Source: Winogradskyella immobilis
GTDB taxonomy: Bacteria; Bacteroidota; Bacteroidia; Flavobacteriales; Flavobacteriaceae
DNA length: 64,000 nt
Assembly (NCBI RefSeq): GCF_021887715.1
Contig: NZ_JAIQXX010000008.1
Span: 1 to 64,000, forward strand
Direction: 5' to 3'
Each line of letters begins with the position of its first letter. Position 1 is the first letter of the stretch. The notes beneath the pieces are model-generated. The model saw only the letters and a list, made by a program, of their open reading frames with translations. It was not told where the DNA came from and ran no database searches. A program made the translations under genes and the position numbers. Below are positions 44,692 through 55,127 of the stretch, piece by piece.

Positions 44692-45447
44692 TCAAAGAGA
44701 TTTCTGTTCTTCAGCAATCATTTTTTTTAATTCTTCAGATTTTTTAATAATGCCCTTTAACTTATTTAAGATTAACTCGCTATGAATTTTGACATAATTT
44801 ACAAATTGCCTAAAATAAATATAATCTTTAGCTCTCGGGTTAAATAACCACTGGTGATATTTTATAGCATTCTCAGGATTTTGCCTATACATATATTTAA
44901 AATCATACCAACCTTCATTACATTTATCTAAAAGACTATTCGCTCTATCACTATAATTTAAATTATAAAACGATTCTCTATCACATAATTGATAGTAGCG
45001 TTGAATTTCGGTGACTAGATGATCTGATCCTATAGAATAAAGGCTTGCAGTATTTTTTAATTCTTCAAATACAGAGGTGTTTAAATTAAAGGTATTAACA
45101 TAGAAAATAAGCTGACTCTGCATATAATCTAAGTCCTCTATTCGAATGCCTCTATCTAAAATATTAAGTAAACTGTCAGAAAAGATTAGTCGATCTCCAA
45201 AACTATCGCCGGTAGTATCTAATAATATTGCACGTTCTATGTTTAGATCTAATTCCTTAGATAGCTTTATTAAAAGCTCATTATTACGCTTGTCATTTAT
45301 TCTTTGAGTATTCCAATTATTTATAGCAAGTGCTATAAGAATACCAATGACAACTAGAATAACTTCTCCAATGGCATATTTAAAGTATTTACCGCTTTTA
45401 TTTTCAGAAATGAGCTTTTGACGAATTTTACGGAAGAATTTTATCAT
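44692..45447 (-). CDS. DUF6090 family membrane-anchored protein
   Basis: About 251 residues starting MIKFFRKIRQKLI (chosen over an upstream ATG by comparison with the paralogue at 61573-62298). Basic N-terminus, one transmembrane helix (about 25-45, AIGEVILVVIGILIALAINNWN) and a long helical extracytoplasmic domain. The FRKIRQ...GEVILVVIGILIAL core is the family hallmark. Function unknown. Confidence 0.85.
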   Translation of the reverse strand: MIKFFRKIRQKLISENKSGKYFKYAIGEVILVVIGILIALAINNWNTQRINDKRNNELLIKLSKELDLNIERAILLDTTGDSFGDRLIFSDSLLNILDRGIRIEDLDYMQSQLIFYVNTFNLNTSVFEELKNTASLYSIGSDHLVTEIQRYYQLCDRESFYNLNYSDRANSLLDKCNEGWYDFKYMYRQNPENAIKYHQWLFNPRAKDYIYFRQFVNYVKIHSELILNKLKGIIKKSEELKKMIAEEQKSL

Positions 45448-45542
45448 TGTTAATTGGTTAGTAATCAAAGATAGTTAAAAAAGAAAAGTACTATTATAAA
45501 ACTCACTTTTAGCAGTTTTATAAAAATTGATGTGTTTTAATA

Positions 45543-46205
45543 TTATGAAAGACTTCCAACACTCAAATACTTATAATCTTCAAGCTCTTTAATATTATCA
45601 ATTAATTTTGTTGTGCTATTTTTAAGAAGATATATAGCATCAGATAAATCTATAATATGCCGATACATATGATCGCTAATAATAATAGCTTTGTGTTGTT
45701 TTTCTTCAATAATTAATTGCTTAATGCTTTCAATATGTAATGGTGCTAAATGAGAAAAAGGTTCATCTAATAATACTATTTTACTTTCGCTTTTTAAGAT
45801 AATGTAGGTTTCTATAAGCCGTCGTTCACCACCAGATAGGTTTATGAATTTTTGATTTTCAAAACCAGTAAAGATTTCAAATTTAGATATAAAATCTTTC
45901 CAATTTAATTGAAACAATTGAAAGGCTTTTTTAAGTTTCATACCATTTGGTATAAAATGATGTTGAGGTAAAAATTTTACTAATCCTGTATTATATAATG
46001 GTTTTATAATGGGTTTGCTGTCTAATCTAATAAGTTGATATTTTGCTTTAAGATTGCCAAATGCAATATTTAATAAACAACTTTTTCCGCAGCCATTACT
46101 TCCTAAAATACCAGTAACCATGCCAGTTTCTGCCTTTAGGTAAATGCCATTTAAAATGCGTTTGCTTTTAAAGTAAAGTTCTACATTATCGAGTTCAAAT
46201 ATCAT
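45543..46205 (-). CDS. ABC transporter ATP-binding protein (orphan)
   Basis: 220 residues with Walker A GILGSNGCGKSC (about 32-43), signature LSGGERR and Walker B KIVLLDEPFSHL. It is shorter than usual and has no membrane subunit, periplasmic protein or second ATPase beside it. It may pair with a distant permease or energise a regulatory rather than transport function; the sequence does not decide. Confidence 0.88.
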   Translation of the reverse strand: MIFELDNVELYFKSKRILNGIYLKAETGMVTGILGSNGCGKSCLLNIAFGNLKAKYQLIRLDSKPIIKPLYNTGLVKFLPQHHFIPNGMKLKKAFQLFQLNWKDFISKFEIFTGFENQKFINLSGGERRLIETYIILKSESKIVLLDEPFSHLAPLHIESIKQLIIEEKQHKAIIISDHMYRHIIDLSDAIYLLKNSTTKLIDNIKELEDYKYLSVGSLS

Positions 46206-46373
46206 TATGAGTTTGAGTTTTTTCTAGAGAAAAACTACAGATTTTGGTTTTAGGCGAAAAAGAAAAATTAATCATAGCTAAGTTATGGTTTATTTTTATT
46301 TTGAAGCATCAAATAAATAGATGCATTTTTTAACAGAAAATAATTTAAACTCATAATGATGAGTATTTATTAA

Positions 46374-46667
46374 TTAAGTAAATTCCTTAAAAACTAATAG
46401 AAAGCTAATCGTTAAGATAATATCCACTAAAAATAAGGAAGAAAATAGCTTAAAAGTAGAAATTCCTAAATTTTTATAAAACGTAAGCTTGCGTTTGGCG
46501 TTAGTTTCACTTACATAATACCATACAAAAACCGTAAGGAACAATTTAGTCACTATAGCTGGTGCAAGATGCGGATTAAAAAATCCCATTAGTGCATTAA
46601 CAGCAAATGACCAAACTACAAATGGTTTGTAAAATGCAAGTATAGTTAGGAGTCTCTGCATATACAT
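46374..46667 (-). CDS. Hypothetical membrane protein, 97 residues
   Basis: Three hydrophobic segments (about 8-26, 38-52, 75-93) around a basic loop (SETNAKRKLTFYKNLG). Two start codons lie close together (MYM). It matches no family I recognise with certainty. It is separated by 168 bp from the orphan ABC ATPase upstream of which it lies on the same strand; it is too small to be a normal ABC permease, but a small membrane partner cannot be excluded. Confidence 0.6.
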   Translation of the reverse strand: MYMQRLLTILAFYKPFVVWSFAVNALMGFFNPHLAPAIVTKLFLTVFVWYYVSETNAKRKLTFYKNLGISTFKLFSSLFLVDIILTISFLLVFKEFT

Positions 46668-46748
46668 GTGTTAACGCTTATTCTTTATAATTATTTTTCA
46701 CTGTTGATATGTGCTTAAAACAGGCAATTTAAAATTGATAAATTATCG

Positions 46749-46756
46749 TACTTTTG
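46749..46756 (+). promoter_or_regulatory. Candidate -7 element (TACTTTTG) for prfA
   Basis: Matches TAnnTTTG, 20 bp before the prfA ATG; identical to the purM box. Confidence 0.45.
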
Positions 46757-46776
46757 CGTAACAATTTTGTAGATAA

Positions 46777-47853
46777 ATGTTAGAGAAAATTCAGATCGTA
46801 AAGCAACGTTTCGATGAGGTTAATGACCTAATTATACAACCAGATATAATTTCGGATCAAAAACGATATATAAAACTTAATAAAGAGTATAAAGACCTTA
46901 AGATTATTGTAGATAAAGGCATTATATATAAAGAGTTATTAGATAACATTACAGAAGCTGAAGAAATTATTGCCGATGGATCTGATGCTGAAATGACAGA
47001 AATGGCAAAGATGCAGCTAGAAGACTCTAAAGCACAATTGCCAAAAATAGAAGAAGATATTCGCTTTTTGCTAATTCCTAAAGATCCAGATGATGCTAAA
47101 AACGTTGTAGTAGAGGTACGTGCAGGAACAGGTGGTGATGAAGCAAGTATTTTTGCAGGGGATTTATACCGTATGTATTCTAAATATTGCAGTGATAAAA
47201 AGTGGAGTGTAGATGTGGTAAATATGAGTGAAGGTACTTCTGGTGGATTTAAAGAAATTATTTTCGAAGTTTCAGGAGAAGATGTCTATGGAACTATGAA
47301 GTTTGAAGCTGGTGTGCATCGTGTACAACGTGTACCACAGACTGAAACTCAAGGTCGTGTGCATACTAGTGCGGCAACGGTTATGGTTTTGCCAGAAGCT
47401 GAAGAAATCGATTTTGAATTAGATATGACCGAAGTTCGTATAGAGCGTACAACATCAACAGGCCCAGGAGGTCAGTCAGTAAACACTACATATTCGGCTA
47501 TTAAGTTACATCATGAACCTACGGGAATGATTGTAAGTTGTCAAGATCAAAAATCATCGCATAAAAACTTAGAAAAAGCACTTAAGGTATTACGTTCTCG
47601 TTTATATGAGCGTGAGTTAGAAAAACAACGTGCAGCAGATTCTGAGAAACGTAAAAGTATGGTGTCTTCTGGAGACCGTAGTGCAAAGATTAGAACCTAT
47701 AATTATCCCCAAGGACGTGTTACAGATCATAGAATAGGGTTAACTCTATATGATTTGTCTAATATTATAAATGGGGATATTCAAAAAATAATAGACGAAT
47801 TAATGTTAGCTGAAAACACAGAGTTGTTGAAGGCTAATGATGATGTGATATAG
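46777..47853 (+). CDS. prfA: Peptide chain release factor 1
   Basis: Releases finished proteins at UAA/UAG stop codons. The 358 residues include the catalytic GGQ (231-233, [10 protein letters not shown]), and the codon-recognition domain is complete. It is followed by a palindromic repeat and pyrF. Confidence 0.96.
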   Translation: MLEKIQIVKQRFDEVNDLIIQPDIISDQKRYIKLNKEYKDLKIIVDKGIIYKELLDNITEAEEIIADGSDAEMTEMAKMQLEDSKAQLPKIEEDIRFLLIPKDPDDAKNVVVEVRAGTGGDEASIFAGDLYRMYSKYCSDKKWSVDVVNMSEGTSGGFKEIIFEVSGEDVYGTMKFEAGVHRVQRVPQTETQGRVHTSAATVMVLPEAEEIDFELDMTEVRIERTTSTGPGGQSVNTTYSAIKLHHEPTGMIVSCQDQKSSHKNLEKALKVLRSRLYERELEKQRAADSEKRKSMVSSGDRSAKIRTYNYPQGRVTDHRIGLTLYDLSNIINGDIQKIIDELMLAENTELLKANDDVI

Positions 47854-47857
47854 ATCT

Positions 47858-47934
47858 GTCATTCCTGCGAATGCAGGAATCTCATAATAGTATTAAGTTT
47901 TAAATAATTAGATTCCTGCATTTGCAGGAATGAC
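47858..47934. repeat. Palindromic intergenic repeat, family C (ATTCCTGC/GCAGGAAT)
   Basis: Two 25-bp arms (47858-47882 and 47910-47934), inverted, each itself containing the hairpin ATTCCTGC-N4-GCAGGAAT. The right arm ends in GGAATGACA, which supplies an ATG (47930) nine bases upstream of the presumed pyrF start. A classic REP/BIME-like double hairpin. Confidence 0.9.
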
Positions 47935-47938
47935 AAAA

Positions 47939-48751
47939 ATGACAACAAACCAACTCATAGAACAAATCCAAAAAAAACAATCCTTTCTCTGTATAGGGTT
48001 AGATGTAGATTTAAATAAAATCCCAAAACACTTATTAAAAGAAGACGATCCCATTTTTGCTTTTAATAAAGCGATTATAGATGCAACACATCATTTATGC
48101 GTAGCCTATAAACCAAATACAGCATTTTATGAAGCTTATGGCATTAAAGGTTGGAAAGCTTTAGAGAAAACTATAAATTATCTTAACAAAAATCATCCTG
48201 AAATCTTTACTATAGCAGATGCCAAACGTGGCGATATAGGTAATACAAGTACGATGTATGCAAAAGCCTTTTTTGAAGATTTAAGTTTTGATAGTGTTAC
48301 CGTTGCGCCCTATATGGGAAAAGATTCCGTAGAACCTTTTTTAGCTTTTAAAAATAAGCATACCATTCTTTTAGCATTAACATCTAATGCGGGTGCTTTT
48401 GACTTTCAGACCAAAATGGTTAATGACATGGAAGTCTATAAACAAGTTTTAGAAACGTCTAAAACCTGGCAGAATTCAGAAAATTTAATGTATGTTGTTG
48501 GTGCAACCAAAGCAGAATATTTAGCAGATATTCGCAAAATTGTACCAGATTCTTTTTTGTTAGTACCAGGAGTTGGAGCTCAAGGAGGTAATCTTCAAGA
48601 CGTTTGTAAATACGGAATGAATGATTCTGTTGGATTGTTGATTAACTCTTCGAGAGGAATTATCTATGCATCAAATGACCAAGATTTTGCAGAAGCTGCT
48701 GCTAAAAAAGCTGAAGATTTACAACTTCAAATGAAACAAATAATATCATAA
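47939..48751 (+). CDS. pyrF: Orotidine 5'-phosphate decarboxylase (subfamily 2)
   Basis: Last step of UMP synthesis. About 270 residues of the longer subfamily, with catalytic [15 protein letters not shown] and substrate loops LCIGLDVDL and VPGVGAQGG. An in-frame ATG at 47930 lies at the end of the upstream repeat (MTKMTT...); the second ATG at 47939 is the more likely ancestral start. Repeat insertion may have replaced the leader. The downstream cobalamin-receptor-like gene starts 18 bp later. Confidence 0.94.
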   Translation: MTTNQLIEQIQKKQSFLCIGLDVDLNKIPKHLLKEDDPIFAFNKAIIDATHHLCVAYKPNTAFYEAYGIKGWKALEKTINYLNKNHPEIFTIADAKRGDIGNTSTMYAKAFFEDLSFDSVTVAPYMGKDSVEPFLAFKNKHTILLALTSNAGAFDFQTKMVNDMEVYKQVLETSKTWQNSENLMYVVGATKAEYLADIRKIVPDSFLLVPGVGAQGGNLQDVCKYGMNDSVGLLINSSRGIIYASNDQDFAEAAAKKAEDLQLQMKQIIS

Positions 48752-48769
48752 TAAAGGTTTCTACGTTCT

Positions 48770-49564
48770 ATGGTATTTAAAGATCAACTTAATAGAACGA
48801 TTAATTTGGTTAACACTCCAAAACGTATTGTTAGTTTAGTACCAAGTCAAACAGAATTATTGGTTGATTTGGGCTTAGAATCTAATATTTTGGGCATTAC
48901 TAAATTCTGTGTACATCCCAGTCATTTATTGAAATCTAAAACTATAGTCGGCGGTACAAAGCAAGTTCATGTTGAAAAGGTAAAAGCATTGAATCCAGAT
49001 ATTATACTATGTAATAAAGAGGAAAATTCTTTAGAAATTCTTCAGCAAATGGAGCAAATAGCTCCAGTACATATGAGTGATATCTATACTTTAGATGATG
49101 GTTTAGATTTAATTAAAGTCTATGGTGAGATATTTGATTGTAAAAACAATGCAACAGACATTGTATCTCAAATTAAAATTCAATTGGAAAGTTTTAAAAC
49201 ATACATAGCAAATAAACCAGAATTAAAAGTCGCTTACTTTATTTGGAAAACCCCATGGATGGTAGCTGCAAAACACACGTTTATTAATCATTTATTAGAG
49301 ATCAATAAATTTAAAAATGTATATGGACATTTAGAGCGTTATCCAGAAATAGATATAAATATTATGTCTTCTCAAATAAAACCAGATTTGGTTTTATTAT
49401 CTAGTGAACCATTTCCATTTAAAGAAAAACATAAAGAAGAGTTAGAATTGCTATCTAGTAATTTAAAAGTAGTATTAGTCGATGGAGAATATTTTTCATG
49501 GTATGGCTCTCGACTAATTGAGGCCTTTAATTACTTTAAAACATTGAGATTGAATTTATATTAA
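48770..49564 (+). CDS. BtuF-like helical-backbone metal receptor, no signal peptide
   Basis: 264 residues of the ABC-type cobalamin/Fe-siderophore binding fold. It begins FKDQLNRTINLVNTPKRIVSLVPSQTELLVDLG with the two lobes joined by a long helix. Unlike true binding proteins it has no signal peptide or lipobox, so it should stay in the cytoplasm; such forms are common in Bacteroidota and unassigned. A B12-dependent mutase (icmF) lies 2 kb downstream, which makes corrinoid binding a testable guess. Confidence 0.83.
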   Translation: MVFKDQLNRTINLVNTPKRIVSLVPSQTELLVDLGLESNILGITKFCVHPSHLLKSKTIVGGTKQVHVEKVKALNPDIILCNKEENSLEILQQMEQIAPVHMSDIYTLDDGLDLIKVYGEIFDCKNNATDIVSQIKIQLESFKTYIANKPELKVAYFIWKTPWMVAAKHTFINHLLEINKFKNVYGHLERYPEIDINIMSSQIKPDLVLLSSEPFPFKEKHKEELELLSSNLKVVLVDGEYFSWYGSRLIEAFNYFKTLRLNLY

Positions 49565-49565
49565 A

Positions 49566-49593
49566 AAAAGTCGATATTGGTATATCGACTTTT
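49566..49593 (+). terminator. Terminator after the metal-receptor gene
   Basis: Stem AAAAGTCGATAT / ATATCGACTTTT with a short TGGT loop, immediately after the stop codon. Confidence 0.88.
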
Positions 49594-49737
49594 GTACTAA
49601 CTAACAACTAACTTAACTAAAGGAGTGTGTTTCTCTTTTATGGTACAAATATCAAAAGATTTATTGGTAATAATGTTAACACAATGTTAGTAGATGATTA
49701 AGTATAAGTTTAATAATTTTATGGAAACTAGTCAATT

Positions 49738-50244
49738 ATGAAACGCATATATTTAACTTCAATGCTTCTGTTATTGGTAATGTATACTTTCTCTCAGAAT
49801 AATACTTGTAAGTGTTGTACAGAAAATCATAATCAATTCAATTTTTGGGAAGGAGAATGGAGTGTAACTAACGCCGATGGATCTTTGGCAGGCACAAATA
49901 CAATAACTAAAATACAAGGTAATTGTATACTTCAAGAAAATTGGATAAGTAATACGCCGGGTTATACAGGTACAAGTAATAACTTTTATAATGCTAAATT
50001 AAAACGCTGGGAGCAAATATGGATTGATAACCAAGGTGGAAGTCTTCACCTCAAAGGAAATAAAATTGGGAATCAAATGATTTTAAGAACCGATGATGAG
50101 ATTAATAAAACGGGAGACACATTTTATCATCAGATTACTTGGACAAAAAATGATGATGGTACGGTGCGTCAATTATGGGAAACATTTACAAAAGGAAAAC
50201 CTGTTGTAGTAGCTTTTGATGGTTTGTATAAAAGAAAACGATAA
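49738..50244 (+). CDS. Exported lipocalin-like (DUF1579-type) protein
   Basis: 168 residues: signal peptide (about 1-20, MLLLLVMYTFSQN), then a Cys pair (CKCC) and a beta-barrel-like domain beginning FNFWEGEWSVTNADGSLAG with regular W/Y strands. Resembles DUF1579-like proteins and has the same layout as the gene at 44135-44617. Function unknown. It ends one base before a convergent small gene. Confidence 0.75.
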   Translation: MKRIYLTSMLLLLVMYTFSQNNTCKCCTENHNQFNFWEGEWSVTNADGSLAGTNTITKIQGNCILQENWISNTPGYTGTSNNFYNAKLKRWEQIWIDNQGGSLHLKGNKIGNQMILRTDDEINKTGDTFYHQITWTKNDDGTVRQLWETFTKGKPVVVAFDGLYKRKR

Positions 50245-50245
50245 C

Positions 50246-50437
50246 TTAATTATATTGTGTGTCTTTGACAACAAATTTAAGTTCATTAATTCTGTTTAAA
50301 ATTTTAATAGATCGATATTCAGCAATATCGCTCAGGCTATGATCTATTTGTCTATAATTATAAGCATCTTCTATAAGCAAAAGGTATTTTTGCCTTAGTT
50401 TATGCATTCTTTGGAGTAATTTATCTTCGCCTGACAA
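50246..50437 (-). CDS. Small helical hypothetical protein, 63 residues
   Basis: A charged helical hairpin (LLQRMHKLRQKYLLLIEDAYNY...IAEYRSIKILNRINELKF). It recalls the small Lacal_2735-type helical proteins of Flavobacteriaceae but I cannot confirm this. It is convergent with the preceding gene with one base between stops. It may be real because it fills the gap cleanly and shows normal codon use. Confidence 0.55.
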   Translation of the reverse strand: MSGEDKLLQRMHKLRQKYLLLIEDAYNYRQIDHSLSDIAEYRSIKILNRINELKFVVKDTQYN

Positions 50438-50557
50438 AACGGTTATTGATTTTAATAGAATAAAGGTATACCAAAAAAACTATATAAAACTATATTTTGT
50501 TTAATATTTTGTCTAATAAATCGAAATATTGATAAAAAAGTTAAACAAAATAGATTT

Positions 50558-51265
50558 CTAATCTTGTAAAGCAAATACTTTTCTTAATAAATCTGTTGTT
50601 CTAGAAGATACTTTATTACGTATTTCTTTTTCCTCAAGAGCTATCATTGTATATACACCTTTTAAAGCTTCACCAGTGACATAATCTGTTAAATTAGGAT
50701 TAACATTATTAGTTAGAGGAATAGCATTATACTTGGTAATAAGATTAGTCCATATCTTATCCGCACCGACTTTACTAAAAGATTGTTGAATGACAGGCTT
50801 AAATTTATTGTATAAATCTGTTTCTGTTCTAGAATTTAGATATAGAGTTGCCGCATTATCTTCACCTAATAAAATATTTTTAGCATCATTAAACGTAATG
50901 CCTTTAACCGCATTTACAAATATAGGAGTAGCTTCTTTTACGGCATCTTCAGCAGCTCTGTTTAATATCTTTAATCCATCATCAGCTAATGAACTTAATC
51001 CTATTTTTCGTAACGCTTTATCTACTTTTTGTAATTCTTCTGGTAATAAAATTTTAACTAATTCGTTTTTAAAAAAACCATCTTTTTGTGTCAATTTGCT
51101 AACTTGTTTGTCTATACCTAAGTCTAATGCTTGTCTTAGTCCAGTAGCAATATCTGTATTGCTTAACACGCTACTATCTTGGGGTAATTGATTGACAACT
51201 TGTTGTAATTCTGCACATGCAGTTAGACTTAAAATAAAGAATAGTACAATAGTTCTTTTAATCAT
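50558..51265 (-). CDS. DUF4197 lipoprotein
   Basis: 235 residues with a lipoprotein signal (FFILSLTAC, acyl cysteine at residue 17) and an all-helical DUF4197 domain: GLRQALDLGIDKQVSKL, LPEELQKVDKALRKIGL and the C-terminal IALEEKEIRNKVSSRTTDLLRKVF. Envelope protein of unknown function. Single gene, divergent from icmF. Confidence 0.88.
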   Translation of the reverse strand: MIKRTIVLFFILSLTACAELQQVVNQLPQDSSVLSNTDIATGLRQALDLGIDKQVSKLTQKDGFFKNELVKILLPEELQKVDKALRKIGLSSLADDGLKILNRAAEDAVKEATPIFVNAVKGITFNDAKNILLGEDNAATLYLNSRTETDLYNKFKPVIQQSFSKVGADKIWTNLITKYNAIPLTNNVNPNLTDYVTGEALKGVYTMIALEEKEIRNKVSSRTTDLLRKVFALQD

Positions 51266-51491
51266 GGTTTTTGAGATTTTTTATAAAGTAAAGATATATG
51301 TTATAGATGAAAATATCTTAATATAATTAAGAAACTAATGTTTTAAAAAAGTCACTTTAATAGTGAAAAATAATTGTTCAATACTATTTTTATTATAAAC
51401 TTCAAGTTTAATATTTCAAAAAAAAGAATATTCTTAGATTGTAACTCCTTATAATATTCTTAATAGATGCAATATGTTTTTCAATATTCCG

Positions 51492-51499
51492 TAAATTTG
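51492..51499 (+). promoter_or_regulatory. Candidate -7 element (TAAATTTG) for icmF
   Basis: Matches TAnnTTTG, 27 bp before the icmF ATG. Confidence 0.42.
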
Positions 51500-51526
51500 C
51501 AGCTCAATTAAGCAACCTCATTACGA

Positions 51527-54500
51527 ATGATACAAGTCGCACCATATAAACCAAAATATAAAGTACGTATAGTAACCGCAGCATCACTCTTTGATGGGCA
51601 TGATGCAGCGATAAACATTATGCGCCGCATTATACAATCTACTGGTGTAGAGGTGATTCATCTTGGCCATGATAGAAGTGTTGAAGAAGTTGTTAATACA
51701 GCAATTCAAGAAGATGCTAATGCCATTGCGATGACGTCTTATCAAGGAGGTCATAATGAGTATTTTAAATATATGTATGACTTGCTGAATGAAAAAGGTG
51801 CAGGTCATATAAAAATCTTTGGAGGTGGAGGAGGAGTTATTCTACCTGAAGAAATCAAAGATTTAATGGATTATGGTATTACCAGAATCTATTCGCCAGA
51901 TGATGGAAGAGAACTTGGTTTGCAAGGGATGATTAACGATTTGGTAAAACAATCGGATTATGCAATAGGTGATAGTTTAAATGCTGAAGTTAAAATTCTT
52001 CAAGATAAAAACCCTAAAGCAATTGCTAGAGTCATTTCCGCAGCAGAGAATTTTCCAGAAGTTGCAAAAGATGCTTTAGAAACGATTCATAATAAAAATA
52101 AGACGTCAAAGACACCAGTTCTTGGTATAACAGGAACAGGTGGTGCAGGAAAATCGTCTTTAGTAGATGAATTAGTGCGACGCTTTCTAATTGATTTTCC
52201 TGAGAAAACAATAGGTCTTGTTTCTGTTGATCCTTCAAAACGAAAAACAGGAGGTGCGTTATTAGGAGATCGTATTCGTATGAATGCAATTAACTCACCA
52301 CGTGTTTATATGCGTAGTTTGGCAACACGTCAATCTAACTTAGCATTATCTAAATATGTTAATGAAGCTATTGAGGTTTTAAAAGCCGCAGAATACGATT
52401 TAATTATATTAGAAACTTCTGGTATTGGTCAGTCAGATACTGAGATCATGGAGCACAGTGATGTGGCTTTATATGTAATGACACCAGAATTTGGTGCAGC
52501 AACTCAGTTAGAGAAAATCGATATGTTAGATTTTGCTGACTTGGTAGCGATTAACAAGTTTGATAAACGTGGTTCTTTAGATGCGTTACGCGATGTGAAA
52601 AAACAATATATGCGTAATAATAACCTTTGGGATATTCCGCAAGATCAATTACCAGTATATGGCACAATAGCTTCGCAATTTAATGATCCAGGAATGAATA
52701 CGCTTTACAAAGCCATTATGGATAAATTGGTTGAAAAAGCAGACTCAGAGTTAAAATCGACTTTCGAGATTTCGAAGGAAATGAGCGAGAAGATTTTTGT
52801 GATTCCACCGAGTAGAACACGTTATTTATCTGAGATAGCAGAGAACAATCGTGCTTATGATAAGAAAGCAAATGAACAAGTTGAGGTTGCTCAGAAATTA
52901 TATGGTATTTATAAAACGATTTGTTCTGTAGGGAATGTCTCCTTGAGCGCAGTCGAAAGGTCTTTTATTGGGAAATTAGGGTTAAATGAAGATGAGATCC
53001 TGAATCAAGTTCAGGATGACACCACAAGAGAGTTTTTAAATCTTTTAATTAAAGAATTCGATCGTGTAAAACTAAACTTAGACCCATACAATTGGGAAGT
53101 GATTACAGGTTGGGATGAAAAAGTAAATAAATATAAAAACCCAATCTATTCTTTTAAAGTAAGAGATAAAGAAATAAAAATAGAAACGCATACCGAGTCA
53201 TTATCGCATACGCAAATACCAAAAGTAGCTTTACCTAAGTATCAAGCTTGGGGAGATATTTTAAGATGGTGCTTGCAAGAAAATGTTCCAGGAGAATTTC
53301 CGTATGCTTCAGGATTATATCCTTTTAAGAGAACAGGAGAAGATCCAGCACGTATGTTTGCTGGTGAAGGTGGACCAGAACGTACAAACAAACGTTTTCA
53401 TTACGTAAGTATGGGTTTACCAGCAAAACGTTTATCAACTGCTTTTGATAGTGTAACGCTATATGGTAACGATCCAGATTTAAGACCAGATATTTATGGT
53501 AAAATTGGTAATGCAGGAGTCTCTATTTGTTGTTTAGACGATGCTAAGAAACTTTATTCAGGTTTTGATTTAGCAAACGTGATGACCTCTGTGAGTATGA
53601 CCATTAATGGGCCAGCACCAATGTTGTTAGGTTTCTTTATGAATGCTGCCATAGATCAACAATGTGAGATTTACATTAAAGAGAATGGTTTAGAAAAAGA
53701 AGTAGAAAATAAGATTGCTAAACTCTACAAAGGTAAAGAACGCCCAAGATATAATGGGGAACTTCCAGAAGGTAATAATGGTTTAGGTTTAATGCTTTTA
53801 GGTGTTACAGGTGATCAAGTATTACCAGCAGATGTCTATTTAGATATTAAAACTAAAACAATTGCTCAGGTTAGGGGTACAGTACAAGCAGATATATTAA
53901 AAGAAGATCAAGCGCAAAACACCTGTATATTTTCAACGGAATTTGCGTTGCGATTAATGGGAGATGTGCAAGAGTATTTTATTGAGAATAATGTTCGTAA
54001 TTTTTATTCGGTTTCTATTTCTGGGTATCATATTGCCGAAGCAGGTGCCAACCCAATTACGCAATTAGCATTAACCTTATCAAATGGATTTACTTATGTA
54101 GAATACTATTTGAGTAGAGGTATGGATATCAATAAATTTGGTCCAAATTTATCGTTCTTTTTCTCAAACGGAATAGATCCAGAATATGCAGTAATTGGTC
54201 GTGTAGCTCGTAAAATATGGGCAAAAGCATTAAAACATAAATATGGCGCAAATTCTAGAGCGCAGATGTTAAAATATCACATCCAGACTTCTGGACGTAG
54301 TTTGCATGCACAAGAAATTGACTTTAACGATATACGTACTACGCTTCAAGCCTTATATGCTATTTATGACAATTGTAATTCGTTACATACAAATGCATAT
54401 GATGAAGCGATTACAACGCCAACAGAAGAGTCTGTACGTCGCGCCATGGCAATTCAACTAATTATTAATAAGGAATTAGGTTTAGCGAAGAATGAAAATC

Positions 54501-54967
54501 CTATTCAAGGATCTTTCATTATTGAAGAATTAACAGACTTAGTTGAAGAAGCTGTTTTAACAGAATTCGATCGTATTACAGAACGTGGTGGAGTATTAGG
54601 TGCTATGGAAACCATGTACCAACGTTCTAAAATACAAGAAGAAAGTTTGTATTATGAAACGTTGAAACATAACGGAGAGTTTCCAATTATAGGTGTAAAT
54701 ACATTTTTAAGTAGCAAGGGTTCACCAACAGTTGTACCTAAAGAAGTCATTAGAGCTACTGAAGATGAAAAACAATATCAAATTAAGATATTAGAAAACC
54801 TTCATAGTGCGCATAAGACAGATGATTTATTGCATGAATTGCAACAAAAAGCAATAAGTAATCAAAATATTTTTGAAGCTTTAATGGAAGTTTGTAAAGT
54901 GTGTTCTTTAGGGCAGATTACATCGGCTTTATTTGAGGTTGGCGGTCAGTATCGTAGGAATATGTAA
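51527..54967 (+). CDS. icmF: Fused acyl-CoA mutase with chaperone GTPase (IcmF type)
   Basis: A 1146-residue coenzyme-B12 enzyme. Order: B12-binding domain (about 10-145, [11 protein letters not shown] with the cobalt-ligand histidine H25), MeaB-like G-protein chaperone (about 195-430, Walker [27 protein letters not shown]) and the TIM-barrel mutase (about 560-1130, [21 protein letters not shown]). It rearranges isobutyryl-CoA/methylmalonyl-CoA-like substrates; the exact one is not certain. Residues 471-499 are encoded by an in-frame copy of the genomic palindromic repeat (52937-53021), in the linker between GTPase and mutase domains. Confidence 0.93.
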   Translation: MIQVAPYKPKYKVRIVTAASLFDGHDAAINIMRRIIQSTGVEVIHLGHDRSVEEVVNTAIQEDANAIAMTSYQGGHNEYFKYMYDLLNEKGAGHIKIFGGGGGVILPEEIKDLMDYGITRIYSPDDGRELGLQGMINDLVKQSDYAIGDSLNAEVKILQDKNPKAIARVISAAENFPEVAKDALETIHNKNKTSKTPVLGITGTGGAGKSSLVDELVRRFLIDFPEKTIGLVSVDPSKRKTGGALLGDRIRMNAINSPRVYMRSLATRQSNLALSKYVNEAIEVLKAAEYDLIILETSGIGQSDTEIMEHSDVALYVMTPEFGAATQLEKIDMLDFADLVAINKFDKRGSLDALRDVKKQYMRNNNLWDIPQDQLPVYGTIASQFNDPGMNTLYKAIMDKLVEKADSELKSTFEISKEMSEKIFVIPPSRTRYLSEIAENNRAYDKKANEQVEVAQKLYGIYKTICSVGNVSLSAVERSFIGKLGLNEDEILNQVQDDTTREFLNLLIKEFDRVKLNLDPYNWEVITGWDEKVNKYKNPIYSFKVRDKEIKIETHTESLSHTQIPKVALPKYQAWGDILRWCLQENVPGEFPYASGLYPFKRTGEDPARMFAGEGGPERTNKRFHYVSMGLPAKRLSTAFDSVTLYGNDPDLRPDIYGKIGNAGVSICCLDDAKKLYSGFDLANVMTSVSMTINGPAPMLLGFFMNAAIDQQCEIYIKENGLEKEVENKIAKLYKGKERPRYNGELPEGNNGLGLMLLGVTGDQVLPADVYLDIKTKTIAQVRGTVQADILKEDQAQNTCIFSTEFALRLMGDVQEYFIENNVRNFYSVSISGYHIAEAGANPITQLALTLSNGFTYVEYYLSRGMDINKFGPNLSFFFSNGIDPEYAVIGRVARKIWAKALKHKYGANSRAQMLKYHIQTSGRSLHAQEIDFNDIRTTLQALYAIYDNCNSLHTNAYDEAITTPTEESVRRAMAIQLIINKELGLAKNENPIQGSFIIEELTDLVEEAVLTEFDRITERGGVLGAMETMYQRSKIQEESLYYETLKHNGEFPIIGVNTFLSSKGSPTVVPKEVIRATEDEKQYQIKILENLHSAHKTDDLLHELQQKAISNQNIFEALMEVCKVCSLGQITSALFEVGGQYRRNM
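52941..53017. repeat. Palindromic repeat inserted in-frame inside icmF
   Basis: The left part CCTTGAGCGCAGTCGAAAGG (52941-52960) is the family A core found intergenically at 42747-42820. The right part, ATCCTGAA-N5-TTCAGGAT (52997-53017) plus GACA, is a second palindrome family common in Flavobacteriaceae intergenic regions. Both read through in frame as SLSAVERS and ILNQVQDD. Confidence 0.88.
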
Positions 54968-55014
54968 GTAGAGAACCACTTTTTGTTTTCATAAAAATTG
55001 TGTGAATTGTATAT

Positions 55015-55030
55015 GCTGAGCACGGTCGAG
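55015..55030. repeat. Degenerate copy of repeat family A
   Basis: GCTGAGCACGGTCGAG, followed by TATGTCA, resembles the GTTGAGCGCAGTCGAA core downstream of icmF. A half-copy without an inverted partner. Confidence 0.4.
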
Positions 55031-55127
55031 GTATGTCATAATATAACGACTTGATTTGAACGATAATTTATGCTTTATTAATTTTTCACTTATCTTACCC
55101 GACAAGTATTAACTTAGAAGTGATGTT

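Noticed and set aside
51527-54967. icmF frameshifted or disrupted by the repeat
   Set aside because: The frame is open through the repeat and all three domains are intact, so the gene is probably functional.
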